A DNA stretch of 64,000 nt from contig NC_133914.1 of assembly GCF_964199755.1 (NCBI RefSeq), positions 2,046,001 through 2,110,000 of the forward strand. Direction: 5' to 3'. A program made the translations under genes and the position numbers. This DNA comes from Larus michahellis. Its lineage: Eukaryota; Chordata; Aves; Charadriiformes; Laridae. This document shows, piece by piece, positions 46,660 through 62,880 of this stretch (the stretch's first letter is position 1; each line of letters opens with the position of its first letter). The notes under the pieces were generated by a model. It saw nothing but the letters and a program-made list of their open reading frames with translations, was not told the DNA's origin and ran no database searches.

Positions 46660-47900
46660 ACCCTTTCCATGCCCGCAGATAAAATCTCCCTCCCCTACAT
46701 GAAGACCGGTGTCGGTGCGGGGTGGGCAGTGGTCCCCGTGCCGGGTGAGTGGGCAGGCTGCTGTGGGGCAGTGCTGGCCAGGCAGGGTGTGGGCAGGGCG
46801 AGCCCCAGCCAGGCAGTGGGACCTGCACACCTGGGGCTGACAGACCCCCCCAGGTGGGGCTGCCTGCACTTGCCATATATAAGGGGCCAGAAGCCCAGCC
46901 CAGGGCTGATTGTGTGGCTGGTGCTGCTGCGCTTGGGCTCTTCCCTCTGGGTAAGGTGGGGATGTTGCTCCTGGGGTCTCTCCTTGGGCTGGTGGGGGCT
47001 CCTTTGCCTCTTTCTACATGGGGTTTTCAGACGCTGCCTTTTAGGCCAGCTCGGTGCTGGTGGGCAGGAGCAGCCCCTGGGCTTTCCCGGGCAGGGCTGA
47101 GCCTGGGCTGGTGGCTACTGTGGCGGTGGCTAGCTCTGCCACTGGCCAGGGAGGCAGCCTGCTGGAAAACCCCCAGGGGTCCATCTGCCCCCAGGGGTAC
47201 GAGGTCACACCTTGTGTGTCAGCGGGAGCGATGCCAGTGGCTGCCCACCCTGCTGCAGCCCTGCCTTGGCTCTGCTTGTCAGGTTGGGGGGTGGCTGGGG
47301 TGGGGAGTAGCGTGCTGGCCGGCAGTGTGCTGACGGGGGAGGCCCAGCCCCCTGGGGAGCAGCCAGGATGGAGCTGGGACTGGTGCTGTCCTGGGAAGTG
47401 TCCAGGTGGAGACCGTGGCTGGCCCCGGGCTGCTGAGAAGGACTAGCTGAGGTCCTGGGTGTGGGGGTCTGACTGGTCCCCCTGAAGCATGGCACAGGGT
47501 GGGAGCTGAGGACCCTCCCTCACAGGGAGCTGTGCCCAAGCGGGGGTAAAGCCCAGGGCTACCTACCCCCAGATACCCCAGTCCCAACCACGCAGCACCC
47601 AGTTCACAAACCTGGGTGCCCCATGGTGACCTTCCCAAGTGCCAGCCTTGAGTGGGGCAGTTTGACAGCCAGCGTGGCTTGACTTTTATCCCAGCCCAAA
47701 ATCAACATGGAGACTCTTCTGCAGACACTTTGGGCTGGGTGGGGGAACTGTGGGGTGGAGAAGGGCCCTTTTCCTTGATGTGCTCTTACAATAACAGGGC
47801 CAGGAGCCTACTGGCTTGTCTGGATGTGGGCTGCCCCCAGCAGTTCACCCCAGCTGGGGCTCGGCTATGTGCAGCACGGGGTGCTCCTGCCTCAGCCTTG
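46660..47900 (+). other. G/T-rich block with a TATA box and splice-donor-like site
   Basis: This 1.2 kb differs from its surroundings: fewer CpG and more TGGGG/GCTGG words on the given strand. CATATATAAGG at about 46875 is followed about 70 bp later by CTCTGG|GTAAGG (46950). This could be a solo LTR or the start of a non-coding transcript. No open frame is recognisable. Low confidence. Confidence 0.3.
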
Positions 47901-48615
47901 CTCAATTAGTGTGAGTTGGTAACGACTTCCTGCTGATGTGGGTGTAATGTCCTTTGGAAACAAGCACCCTGATGTGTGTCCCTTCCTCTTCCCAGTGCAA
48001 ATACAGGGACGCGGCTACTGCAGCGCTCAGCCCTGGAGCTGGACATACCCCATGGACACAGGTGGGTGCTGACGGGGGCTCCTGGGTGTGTTTGCTTTGT
48101 CCTCCCTTTGCTGGGAGGGGCTGGGGGGATCTGGAGTGACTGGAAACTTTGGGCTGTGGTGACTCAGAACCACCTGGGACAGAGGGAGGGGTGAACAAGC
48201 AGCTCGTGGGGCTGGGGCTGGCTGTGGGAGTGGGACCAGGCAGGATCCAGCTGTGCTGTGGGGTGTCTGAGGCCCAGATGGCTGAACCTCAGCACTCTCC
48301 GGTGCAGATGGAGGTGGCGTGTGACCAGTAAATCAGCATTGCTTCACCCCCATGCTGGGATAACCCCTTCCCGGCCGGGCAGGGCTGTGTGGACGCTGGG
48401 ACATGTTTTTTTCCATGTTTCTGAGATTCCGAAGGGCTTGGCAGCCCCGGGAGGGGAGGTGCGGCTGGCGGGAGTTGGGGCAGGCGTGGGTCGTGATGGC
48501 TTCTTGGCATCTTCCCTGGCCTCAGGGATGGGGAGACCTGAGGTGCCCCCTCCTGTTGCTGCAAGCGGGAGCCCCGGGGGGGGTCTCAGCAGGGCCCTGC
48601 TCCGGGATTTTGACA

Positions 48616-48630
48616 CCCCCCCCCCCCCCA
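48616..48630. repeat. C homopolymer, about 15 bp
   Basis: Poly-C on the given strand. It is prone to sequencing and assembly error. Confidence 0.9.
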
Positions 48631-50489
48631 GCAGAAACAGTGCCAGCTCCATGTGCCGGGTACAGACAAAGGGTCCAACAGAGCATTTCCTTGGGGTCGC
48701 TCCCCGGGATCCCGTGGGGTCTCACAGCGATGCCGCAGAGCCTGGCCATCGCCCTCGCAGTCCCGCAGCACTGTGCTGAGCGCTCCTGGGCCGTGCAGGC
48801 GACACCCCTCCCCGCTGTCAGGTTTTAGACTCGAGTCCTCAAAAATGCAAAAAATGCAATGGGAATCAAGGTTGGCCTGAAGTTTTTTGATCTTTTAGCA
48901 ATTGCTGCAGTATTGCTGTAAGTACATCCAGATGGCTGCAGACCACACAGAGGCAGCGCGCCCTGCTGCTGCCAGCATGGCCACCTTCGGGCCACCCTGT
49001 CCCACCTCACCTGCGATGCCTGGGGACCTTGGGTGCTAAGGATGCAGCAGGTTGAGCTGCGTGTCATTAAGGTTAACCCTAGCGGGTGGCTGCGGGGTGA
49101 CCTGTCCCCGGGGCTGGTGGCTTGTCACGTGGCTCCAATGGATGCTGTGGCAGAGCCATTGCCCTGGCTTGTACCTGGGGCAAGGATGCGACTTCCAGCG
49201 AAGCTTTGCTAAATGTAACAGGGAGCTGAGCATCACGTAGCTGAAACTATAGATCAGCTGCTGCAAAGTGATGCTACGCTGCGTTTCCAAACCCCTGGCT
49301 CTGTCTCCTCTGCTCCCAGTGTAATCCCTGCCGTGGGCTGCGATGGGCTCGTCCGTACGGCAAGTTGCTGCCTGGCTCCGTGAGCTATAGTTTGCTGTTT
49401 ATTTGGCCTGAGCGTTACTATTGCTGAAGCTTCAAACGGGAGGGAAAACGGTTGGTGTGATTATTACAGGTTAGCCGCTGCGTGCAGAAAGCCAGGGCAG
49501 GGCGGACCTGGGCTTGTTGTGGCGCTTTCACTGCGCGTCAGGGATGGGAAAGGAGGGAGGGGTGGAGGTGATGGCTGCCGCCAGCAGCATGTGCCCGGGA
49601 AGGAATGTCCCATCCTCGGGGTGCTCTCAAAGGATGCCCGGGCCCTACACATAGTCCTTTGCTTCCCATGCTTGGCGTACGTGTGCGGGCGCTGCTGCCT
49701 GTTCTTCCTTCCCTGCCCCTGAGAAATGAGGGGCAAGTGATGCTAAATTAGCAGGGAGACCTGTTTTAACCCCCCACGCTCTTAGCTCGTGCTCGGAGCC
49801 ATGGTGGGAGCAGGGCTGGTGGGAAGGTGTGGGTGCCTGGATGCAGCCGGGGGTGCCGGAGCGGGCAGAGGAACAAGGGCGGGGTGGGGGCTCCAGCCCC
49901 CCAAAACGCGGGCTCCTCTGGAGCACCCAGTGCTGCTGGTTCTGACTCCGTGTCCTGTTCCTCGCAGGAGTGGGAACGTGGTTACCCAAAACTTTCTCCT
50001 CGGGGAACAAATCTGTGGTGGCTTTCGTCAAAAACCAAGAGTATTTCTAGGGAGATCAGAATTTCCTTTTCCAAATGCCAGTTCCCATTTAGAAAAACAT
50101 GTTTTGACCAAAAACTGATGCCCAGATCTTTTCTCTGTGGTCCAGCTGAGAGCGGAAGATAAAGTGCTGGTGATGGGAGGCTGTTGCTTTGCTGGGCTCT
50201 GGCCCTCCCCAGCAGCAGCCGTGCCGACCAGTGTTCCCCAGTGCAGGGGGGCGAGGGGCTGCCAGCATCACCCCAAAGCCACCCCGGCTGCTGGTGTGGG
50301 GCTCATGTGGTACCAGGCGTGGATATTCCCAGCACCCGGCGTGTTCCTCCGGCTCCTTTCCCATCACCAGGAGGAAGGTCCCGGTCCTGTCGCCGCACGC
50401 CTCCGGTCTCAGCCGAGCACCCATGGGCCGGTGGCTGAGCTCTGCCTCCCCTCTGCTGCCCACCAAACCGAGGAAGTCGCGACCGCAGA

Positions 50490-50660
50490 GCTCTTGAAAG
50501 CATTTTTTTGGTGGAGACCACCGGTACTGAGAGATTAAAATTGCTGTTGTTTCTTCCATTACTCAGCTTTCCTGAATTATGGGGTGTAATACTCAGGGAG
50601 TGGGAATAATTAGGGGAGAACAATGGCAGGCTTGAAGGCTTAAATACGCCTGTGTGGTAC
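50490..50660. promoter_or_regulatory. Candidate conserved element
   Basis: Complex AT-rich 170 bp with GAGATTAAAATTGC, GGAATAATTAGGGG and GAACAATGGC (SOX-like), in GC-rich flanks. Confidence 0.32.
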
Positions 50661-53600
50661 TCCCAGCCAGTCCAGCCTGCTGTCACATTTCTCTAGGCCT
50701 CCATTTTCCACAGCCCGTGCCAAGCCGTTTCCACTACGGGTACCCGCTCCTCGGCTTCCTCATTCCTCCGGCTCCGCTCCCCGGCCCGGCTGCCCCGGTT
50801 AACGCTCTGTTCCCCAGCTCCTGGCCAGCCGGCACCCGTGGCACACTCCCCATGCCCTGCCTGGCCGGGATGCTGCAGCTCAGGGGATGTTGGAGCCCCG
50901 GGCAAGGGGGTGCAGGAGTGTGGGGCAGGGGGATGCTGGAGCCTGGGGAGCCCAGGGCAGCGCCATCGCCTCTCTGCTCCCTCCAGGCTCCTCCACACTG
51001 GGCAAGCAGAGGTCCTGCCGAGTTGCTTCTGTGCTCGAGGAAGCCACTGTGTTTGTCCCCTCCACGGGGGATGCCCCTCCGGCTGCTCCGTGGCATCTTG
51101 CTCAAGTGCCTTCCCAGCAATGGCTCACCGCTGCGGGGCCAGGGGAGCAATGACGGCCCTGGCCGGGGAGCTTGGGCAAGAGGCCGCGATGGCGGCAGTG
51201 GCCCCAGGCAGATGCTGGCTCCAGCCGGGGCACGGGGGAGGCCATGGGGAGCTCCCAGCCCAGCGGTGGGACGGGGATGTGGAGCCACAGCCTGGGGCAG
51301 AGCCGGCCCCGTGCCTGACATCTCTCCGAGCTCTTGGATGTCAGCACTAGCACTAATTAAAATAAAATCAATATTTTTCTGCTGGAAAAAGAGACGTTGT
51401 TCTGGCGAGTGCTCTTCCCCGAGCAGAGCTCCCATGTCTCGGCTGCCCGCGCGTGACGGGCAGGGAGAAGCCAACGGGATCCCCGGGGCTGAGATGAAAG
51501 TCTGGGGCTTTGCTTCGTTCGGGGAGGGGATTGGCTTTACATTTTCGAATCGTTTCGCTCCTCTCTCTATTAACTTAACCGCTTGGAAGACTTGACCGCA
51601 GCCCATTCCCTGCCATCCAGTTTGTCCTGCTTGTGGTGAGCTGCTCACCACGGTGGGGACGGGATGGGGCTGGGGGTGGGCTGTGTGATGGGGGGCTCCT
51701 GCGTGGCCCCCGGTTGGTGCCATCTTGCTGGTGTGGGGGCTGGCAACCGGGAAAGGAGGAAGTGGCAACTGAGCCACTTGCCCTGGCACTGCTTCAGGGC
51801 AGGACGTCGCGGGTTTGAATGGCTGCAGGGAAGATTTAATCGAGAAAGGAGCAGCTTTTGGGGCAGCTGAGCAGGAGCTGGGCTGCCTGGAGCTCCATCA
51901 CCGGGTCTGTAAGCCCGGCTCAGCCCAAGCACCGCGGGGATGGGCTGAGAGCGGCTCCTGCCCTGGGACGGGTTAGATGCCCTTTGAGAACGTGCCCTGC
52001 CGCAGCTCAGGGAAACACAAGCCACTTCATCCACTCCCTTCCTTGGAAGCCAAAATTAAAACTATTTTGAAAGAAAGCAAACATTTCTCATCAAAATGCC
52101 TGTTTGTTCCTGGCCCACAGCTGAAGGTCTTGTCACGGGCCAAGGCTGCGCAACACCAGCAGCTTCCCAAGCTGCCTCCGGGCAGATCCGCGCGAGCTGG
52201 ACGCTCGGGGTTCTGGCTGCGTTTGCTGATTGGCCCTTGGAAATTTTGCACCTTCTGTGGAAAAGGCTGAACCGGTGCCCCCTGCTCTGCCCGGGGTCTT
52301 TATTTCTGGGATGGCAGCGAGCTCGTGGCTTCAGTGTTTGTGCGGAACGGTGGCACCCCTGCACCCTTTCGGAGGGAGCCCAGCGCCGTGTCCCTGCGCC
52401 ACCGGGCAGCGGGGGAACGGCTTCCGCAGGGGAACGGTGCCGCTGCCGGCAGGACAATAGCGGCTGTGGTTTTAATTATTGGGGTTTAGTTGTGTGGAGC
52501 GGAACGAGAAACTGAGAGCAGTGAAACCACAGGGAGAAAGGCGGAAAGGATGGTCTTTGGCCGGCTGCCTGGCGGGAGGCGGGCTGGGGGTGGCTGGACC
52601 GTCCCGTGGCCAGGAGAGCACCGGCATGCTCGCTGGGTCACGGCACCGTGGCAGGAACGATGGCTCGGCTGGTGTCAGCCTCTTCTGCCACTGTCACGCT
52701 GTCGCCCAGGGACGTGCCTTCCCATCACAGATTGGCACAAGCTGCCTGAACTGCTGCGTATGGAAACAAAGCGCCACGCAGTGACATGAGAGCATGGACC
52801 TGACCGGGCATGGGGGTGGAAGGGGACACTGAGACAAACTGGATTCCTCCCCTGGACACCCTTCATCCCTGCACGTGCTGCTGGGGCCAGTCTGTGCCTG
52901 GGAGCGGGGAAGCTCCTCTCCGTGCTTCTGTTCACCCGTGACTTTAACAGTCGCCTTCGCTGCAGTGAGACTTTCAAAGGGCTGGACCAGCTCCGCGGCT
53001 GGGCAGAGCATGGGAGGAGGGTGCCTGTCCCGCTTAGGAAACACAGAAAACAATAAAAGAGGAACAATGGAGCCTCCTTCCCTTCACCCGAAATACCAAA
53101 CGCCACCAAACTGTGGCAGAGCTCTGAGCAGCGCTGCTGGGGCTGCTCTCGTCCCACCCTGCAGAAACCTCCTCCCCTTCCTCGGCCCTGGCACGGGATG
53201 CTGCAGGAGGGCGGGTGCCAAGGAGCATCGCCAAAGGGCTGCCCTGACCCAGCACTGCTGCCGGTGGGCATTCACAGCTTTGGAAACCATGTTTGGGCCA
53301 GGGCAGTGGTTCTGCAGCATGGCTGTGCTCTGGGAAAGGATTTTGCAAGCTGCCCAGGCTCCCTGGGTCAGCTGAATGCACTTTGCAGCCAGCCCGAGTA
53401 TACGGGAAGGTTTATTAAAGCATCGCAATACCCAAAGTTGCCAGATTGTTATCAGGCAGAGAATGTATTCATGTGGTGCCAAGTGCGGGGAGAAGCTCGG
53501 CCAGGTTGGCCAGAGCTGGGAGTCCTGGGACAGGGGACGTGCCTGGCTGGAACCGGCACCCCGAGCATCCTCTCGCCTGGCCCTCGTGCAGCCAGCAGTT

Positions 53601-54779
53601 TTTCAGTGCACGGCTGCAGCGGGACGTGGGGCTGGGGCACCCCGAGGGGCTGGGGCTGAGCATCCCGCGCATGTGGGACTCGAGGGGGCTGTTTGAGCCG
53701 GTGAGCGGATGGTGCCAGCCCGGCGCTGCTCGGGGCCACCGGCTCTGTGCCAGCCCTGCCGAGGAACTGCCATCCCAGCAGACAAGTCCTTGAGAGTGAA
53801 ATATCCTTCTCACAGCTCCAGCGAGCGCCTGGCACCCTGGCCAAGCACATCTGGCTGAAAGCTGTGGGAGCTGCCCTGGCAGTGAGGACACCACTCCGGA
53901 AACTCTTCCCTCCTGGAGAGATTCCCCCGTCCCCATCTGGGCTCCTCTCCCGGCACCGTCCCTGCCCCATCAGCGGGTGCCAGGTCTGCAGAGGGACGGT
54001 GCCCAGGGCTGCCACACGCTCCCAGGTTAGGTGGTGGGAGCGGGGCTGGGAGCTCTGCTTCCCACCAGTGAGGGGAGAAGGGACCTCCCCTCACTGGGCT
54101 GGTGCGAGGGTGGGACGCGGGTGCTGTGGGTGTGGGCTGGTGGTGCGGAGCGTGGCTGCGTGCGTGGCCGGGCTCACCGCCAGCCCTGCTGCAGCCAAAA
54201 CACCCCGCAGCCCCGTCCTGCACAGTCGGAGCAGGGCGGCAGCAAACTGCCCTCGTCGGCTGCTGCAGCAAAAGCAGGCAACGAACCCCAGGCGAGCGGG
54301 GAGCGGGAGCACCTGGGGGGATGAATTGGTTTAAACCCTCAAGCTGGACTCTGGTACATCATGCCTGGGATGGGAGTTCAGCTCCCGCCAGTGTGCACTT
54401 TTGGGACACGCTCCGGCTCGGCACTGTCTGAATTCCTGCTCTCCCATGAGAGAAAACAGAGCTTGAGGGAGGCGAGGGCTGGAAAAGCTCCTTCCACCCT
54501 CTGCGGGCACCGCTGCGAATAAAGCTCCCAGGACCCATCACTCTGGGAGCCCAGGATGGGGTTGGGATGCAGCACTGCGGCTGGAAGCCGGGGTCTGGGT
54601 GATGCAGAGTCCATCTGCTGCCACCACGGGGTGGCCAGGGTGGCCGAGTGGCCAGTGTGGGCAGGCAGGGGCCAGGCACAGCCAGGGGGGCTCGTCCTGC
54701 GCACCGCCGTCTGCTGGGGTCCGGCAGCATCACTCTCCGGCAGCGCTCCCGCCCCGTGTCCCGCGTCCCCTCCTTGGCT

Positions 54780-55185
54780 TGTTGCTATTGTCATCTCTAA
54801 TATCACGCCGAGATATGAAAGGCTGAAAGTCGCCTCTTTTCCTGCCAGGTTAAATCGTTCACCAGGAATGTCTATTATTCCCACAAGTCAACTTTCCCCT
54901 TCGCGGTATGTGTCCAGGGGTCAGGCCTGGCACTACATGAAAGTGAAGGGTATTCAATAACCTAGAGCCGTGGAAAGGCTCGAGTCCAACTCCAACCATG
55001 TTCAGGGTTTTATTGATGCAGCATGCCTTTCCCCATTTGTTTCCTATAAACAGCACATGGTAATATTTAGTAGGTTTCAAACAGAGCTCTTTGCATATTC
55101 TCCCTTGTCTACAATGAGCTACTCGGTAGTAGACAGTTTTAATTTACTTAATGCAATTTTTGCTTTTTGTTCTTCCAGAGGGTCT
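54780..55185. promoter_or_regulatory. 400-bp AT-rich island, candidate conserved element
   Basis: The longest low-GC block in this part, complex and non-repetitive. It ends in TTTTTGTTCTTCCAG, which would also serve as a plus-strand splice acceptor, but no open, recognisable exon follows. Confidence 0.35.
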
Positions 55186-56760
55186 GGGCTGGTTTTGACC
55201 CAGTCGCCCCAGCACATTACGGCGCAGCCCCATAGTTCCCGGGGGGGCGGCAGCGGGACCCCAGGACCCCAGGAAGGAGGGAAAGGACCCGGCACGAGCT
55301 CACCGTTGCAAAATCGCCCCCTTTTAGCTGTACGTCAGCGAGGAGGACACGGGCCCCCCCTCCCCCTGGGACAGTCCCCCGGGGCAGCCGCTGCCCAGGG
55401 CTGTCTCAGGAGCCGGGTGCGTGTCGGGGCTGTCTGGGGACACTTTGGCTGGCAAAGCCTGGCTTTTGTCACCGGCCAGGCTGGGGACACGTGACGCTCA
55501 CCAGCCCCAGCCAAAGAGAAAAGCCTCTTTATTGTAAAAGCTGCTGCTTCCTGGTCCCCGGGGGTGGCAGCGGCCGTGGTGCAGCCCTGGGTGCTCTGTG
55601 CGAGGCTGTGGGGTGCCCCCTGGCGCGGGGGGATGCCCCCTGGCAGGCTGTGGGGCGGCTCCCTCACGCCACGGGCTCCTGGGGAGCATCTGCACCATTT
55701 CTACAAGCAGGGAGGGCAAGAGCTCCTGCCGGAGCCAGCAGTCGCCATTCCTCGCCCGCGCGCTCCCGGCCGCAGCACTGCGTGGCTGATGGCAGCCATG
55801 GAGCAGCCCCCACGTTGAGTGGGCACGGGGGGGGCACAGGTGCCTCCCGAGGTGATTTTTTGCCGCTATGAATGACCACAAATAGCATGTCCCAGCTCGC
55901 TCCTTGGGCTGGCGGTAGCGAGCCCCGGCTAACGTACCCGCACGGGTATTCACGGGGCAGGAAAAGACCAGTCCTCGAACAAGCAAACATTGACTGCATC
56001 AGCCCCCGAGTCCCACCCCCCGCCACAATCCCTCCGTGCGCTGAATACTGGGCAGGTTCCCTTCGTGCAGCAGCTTTCAGGCACGCCGGCCGTCAGACAT
56101 TCCTGGTGCGGCGCTGCCGTCACCCTGCCACCCTGCAGGGCGCCGAGCCCACGCCGCTCGCCGCTGCGTCGCCAAAGGAAGAGGAAACCAAAGAGTTGAC
56201 ACCGGGATTCTTTTAATGCAATCGCTTTTAAAATGCAGCCTTAAAATGAATTATAATGGTCAACAATGAGAAATGACAGATCTTTTTCATCTCTGTGACA
56301 TGGCCACGCAGCACCTCTGCCTCCAAAACCCATCAGCCACCGCTGCTCCTCCATGTCATTCTTCGGCTGCTTTTACAGCTCCTCTCTGCCCCTTCGCAGG
56401 ACACGCATCACACCAGGCACCCCAACCCTCCCACCAAAGGGGCTCATTTGGGCAAAAAAAGGGACGGGGAGAGCCACCAGTGTCCAGAGAACCAAAACGA
56501 GCGGCAGCACAAGCAGCACCGTTCTCTCTCACCTTACACTCAGGCATAAACCTACAAAGGTATCGGAGCCGCCAGCTCCCGTGGGCGTGAGTGAAAGCAT
56601 CGACCTGAAGCTCCTAATTATCTCTGTGGATCTGTGCCTTCATGCTATGTAAAGTGATTTGAGAACTGAACGTCTGACTGCGTTTTCTGGCTAACCGGGA
56701 TGGCAGAGGAAGTTGATTTTCCAATATCTTGCTTTTTGAGATCTAATACTACTTTGTGTA

Positions 56761-56766
56761 TTTATT
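56761..56766 (-). terminator. TRAPPC3: TRAPPC3 polyadenylation signal candidate
   Basis: TTTATT on the given strand (AATAAA on the minus strand), embedded in AT-rich sequence about 1.05 kb after the stop. Confidence 0.55.
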
Positions 56767-57700
56767 TTAACGAACAGCGGGTGCTACAGACTGCCAGAGC
56801 TTGCCAATTCAAGTAACACGGGAAATTCTGTTGTAGCCTAAACATCTGTGAGAATACACCCCGGCACATCCTCCGCACTGCGCAGTGTTTATAGACCGTT
56901 AACAGGGGAACAGGCTCTACCCGCTGAAACACATTGATCACCGCCCAGTCGTTAGTCTTGAGTTTGGCTTTTCATTCCGTGGACTTGCCCCGCGGCCCCT
57001 GGGCTGGACCCGCTGCAGACCACCGATGGCATTTTACCCTCTCTTTCCTTTTCTCCATTTAAATTATTTACTGCTGCTCCACTGCAATTTCACCGTCCTC
57101 CCCTTATGAGAGGAGAGCCACAAGACTGCTGGGGGAAGAGAAACTGCAGAACGGCCCCAGCCACACCAACCTCCTGAATCTGCCCGTGCTGGTGACGCCG
57201 CTGCTCTCCCACAAAAGGAACCGACCGGGTGCCAACACTCAAATGGATCTCCCAAGTCACCCTTTTGTATCAAGCTCACGTTTTACTAGTAATTTCAGAA
57301 TCAAATGCAGGAAGCCAGTTTGGTCTACAGAAATACTATGCACTTATCTCCAAATGAATTTTAAGCCCCTCTTTTTAAGGACAGCGTTTAACAGTAAATC
57401 AGTGAGCTCTCACAGCCTGGTCTCCAATTCTGGTAAGAGAAGACGGATTCAGATTTGAACAGACTGGAGCCTTTCTGGAGTCTGAGCAGTAGTTCTCGCA
57501 CAACCAAATGTCACAATTAGAAACTGAGCGTAGAAAGAGTCCCCAGGGTAATACGAAAAAGACATCACCTTATGAAAAAGCATCAGAATGAACCTGTGAA
57601 ATAAACAGCAACTGGACAACTGTCTTCTACAGAAGATGGAAGTTAACGGTAGAAGAATATAATTACATCTTAAACAGTCAGTCAGTCTGAATGTACAGGG

Positions 57701-57760
57701 GCGCTAGATCCCTACAGATCTGTGACGAAAGCGCTCTATCCCTACAGATCTGTGACGAAA
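57701..57760 (-). repeat. 30-bp tandem duplication in the TRAPPC3 3' UTR
   Basis: 57701-57730 and 57731-57760 differ at two adjacent bases only. The unit contains the palindrome AGATCT. It begins 58 bp past the stop codon. Confidence 0.95.
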
Positions 57761-57817
57761 GCTAATGGCCAAAACCAGCTGGTCCCCTCCAGTCCCAAAG
57801 GGAGACTGGGTTGCGAT

Positions 57818-62163
<4,346 letters not shown>

Positions 62164-62225
62164 CCTGCCCGGCCGCCGCCCGCCCGGCCCGGCCCCGCCG
62201 CCTCTCGCACCCGCCGCGCCGCGGG

Positions 62226-62244
62226 GCACGCCGGGACTCGCAGT
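62226..62244 (-). promoter_or_regulatory. ZNF143-like site 1 (reverse)
   Basis: On the minus strand it reads ACTGCGAGTCCCGGCGTGC, matching the ACTACAANTCCCAGNATGC type of ZNF143/STAF motif with A-to-G changes. Confidence 0.5.
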
Positions 62245-62284
62245 CCGCGCCGCTCCGCCGGCCCCGCCTCACCCGCGACGGCGA

Positions 62285-62304
62285 ACTACAGCCCCCAGAG
62301 TGCA
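62285..62304 (+). promoter_or_regulatory. ZNF143-like site 2
   Basis: ACTACAGCCCCCAGAGTGCA, the best match to the ZNF143/STAF long motif, about 120 bp upstream of the TRAPPC3 ATG. Confidence 0.7.
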
Positions 62305-62321
62305 ACGCGCCCGCCCTCGGC

Positions 62322-62331
62322 GCGCATGCGC
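62322..62331. promoter_or_regulatory. NRF1 palindrome
   Basis: GCGCATGCGC, the NRF1 core, lies between two ZNF143-like sites. Confidence 0.7.
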
Positions 62332-62368
62332 GGCGCCGTGACAGGGGAGGTGGTGGGTCTACCCCGCC

Positions 62369-62377
62369 TCACGTGAC
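62369..62377. promoter_or_regulatory. E-box TCACGTGAC
   Basis: Extended CACGTG of the USF/TFE3/TFEB (CLEAR) type, in the CpG island upstream of TRAPPC3. Confidence 0.55.
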
Positions 62378-62386
62378 GGAGAGGCG

Positions 62387-62405
62387 CCTACAAATCCCGG
62401 CGTGC
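62387..62405 (+). promoter_or_regulatory. ZNF143-like site 3
   Basis: CCTACAAATCCCGGCGTGC, a good match to the ZNF143/STAF motif with two G-for-A changes. Confidence 0.6.
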
Positions 62406-62715
62406 GGGGAGGGTCACCTGACCGCGGGGATGGGCGGGGCCGGGGTGGCGCTTCGCCGCCAGGGGGCGCCGCCGGGCCGGGGTCCGCGCCGGGGTCCGCG
62501 CACGACCCGCCGTTCCCGGGGCCGCCGCGGGCGCTTCCCCCGGGCCCGGTTCCGGCTCCCCCCGCTCCTCTGGGTGCCTGCCGGGAGCAGGGCCCAGCCC
62601 GCAGCGGTGTCCGCGGTGCTGCTGCCCGCGAGAGATGCCCGGGGAGGGCCGGGCCTGCAGAGGGACGCCGGCCCCGCTTGTGGCAGTGAGGGGGGTTTTG
62701 CTGGATGAACAACGG
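62406..62715. other. Far edge of the CpG island
   Basis: CpG-dense sequence with a 12-bp direct repeat (CCGGGGTCCGCG, 62476-62500). It is a possible start for a plus-strand divergent transcript, but I see no exon that I can name. Confidence 0.5.
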
Positions 62716-62880
62716 ATAGAATCATGGAACGGTTCGGGTTGGAAGGAACCTTAAAGCTCATCCAGTTCCACCCCCTGCCCTGGGCAGGGGCACCTCCCGC
62801 CAGGCCAGGCTGCACAGAACCCCCACGTCCCGCCCGGCCTTGGACGTTGCGGGGATGGGGCTCTCGCTTTGGGCCCTGCC
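62716..62880 (-). mobile_element. CR1 LINE 3' end fragment
   Basis: It begins ATAGAATCATGGAACGGTTC, followed by GGTTGGAAGGAACCTTAAAG and the CCTGCCCTGGGCAGGGGCACC block. This is the reverse complement of the CR1 3' terminus, so the element lies on the minus strand with its 3' end at 62716. It is diverged and fades by about 62880. Confidence 0.88.

Larger units (their letters stand above)
47901..56739. other. Gene-free block upstream of the TRAPPC3 3' end
   Basis: Mixed GC-rich filler with a C-run (48616-48630) and AT-rich islands at 49380-49470, 50010-50130, 50490-50660, 51340-51400, 54780-55185 and 56200-56300. No coding similarity recognised. The 313-aa and 351-aa frames near 50.6-51.8 kb overlap on opposite strands and look like chance. 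Confidence 0.55.
56740..57817 (-). other. TRAPPC3: TRAPPC3 3' untranslated region (extent inferred)
   Basis: From the TGA to a minus-strand AATAAA at 56766-56761, about 1.05 kb and AT-rich. It contains a 30-bp tandem duplication next to the stop codon. I saw no closer canonical hexamer on the minus strand. Confidence 0.6.

Noticed and set aside
50734-51789. 351-aa minus-strand open frame
   Set aside because: GC-rich chance frame overlapping a 313-aa frame on the other strand. No family features.
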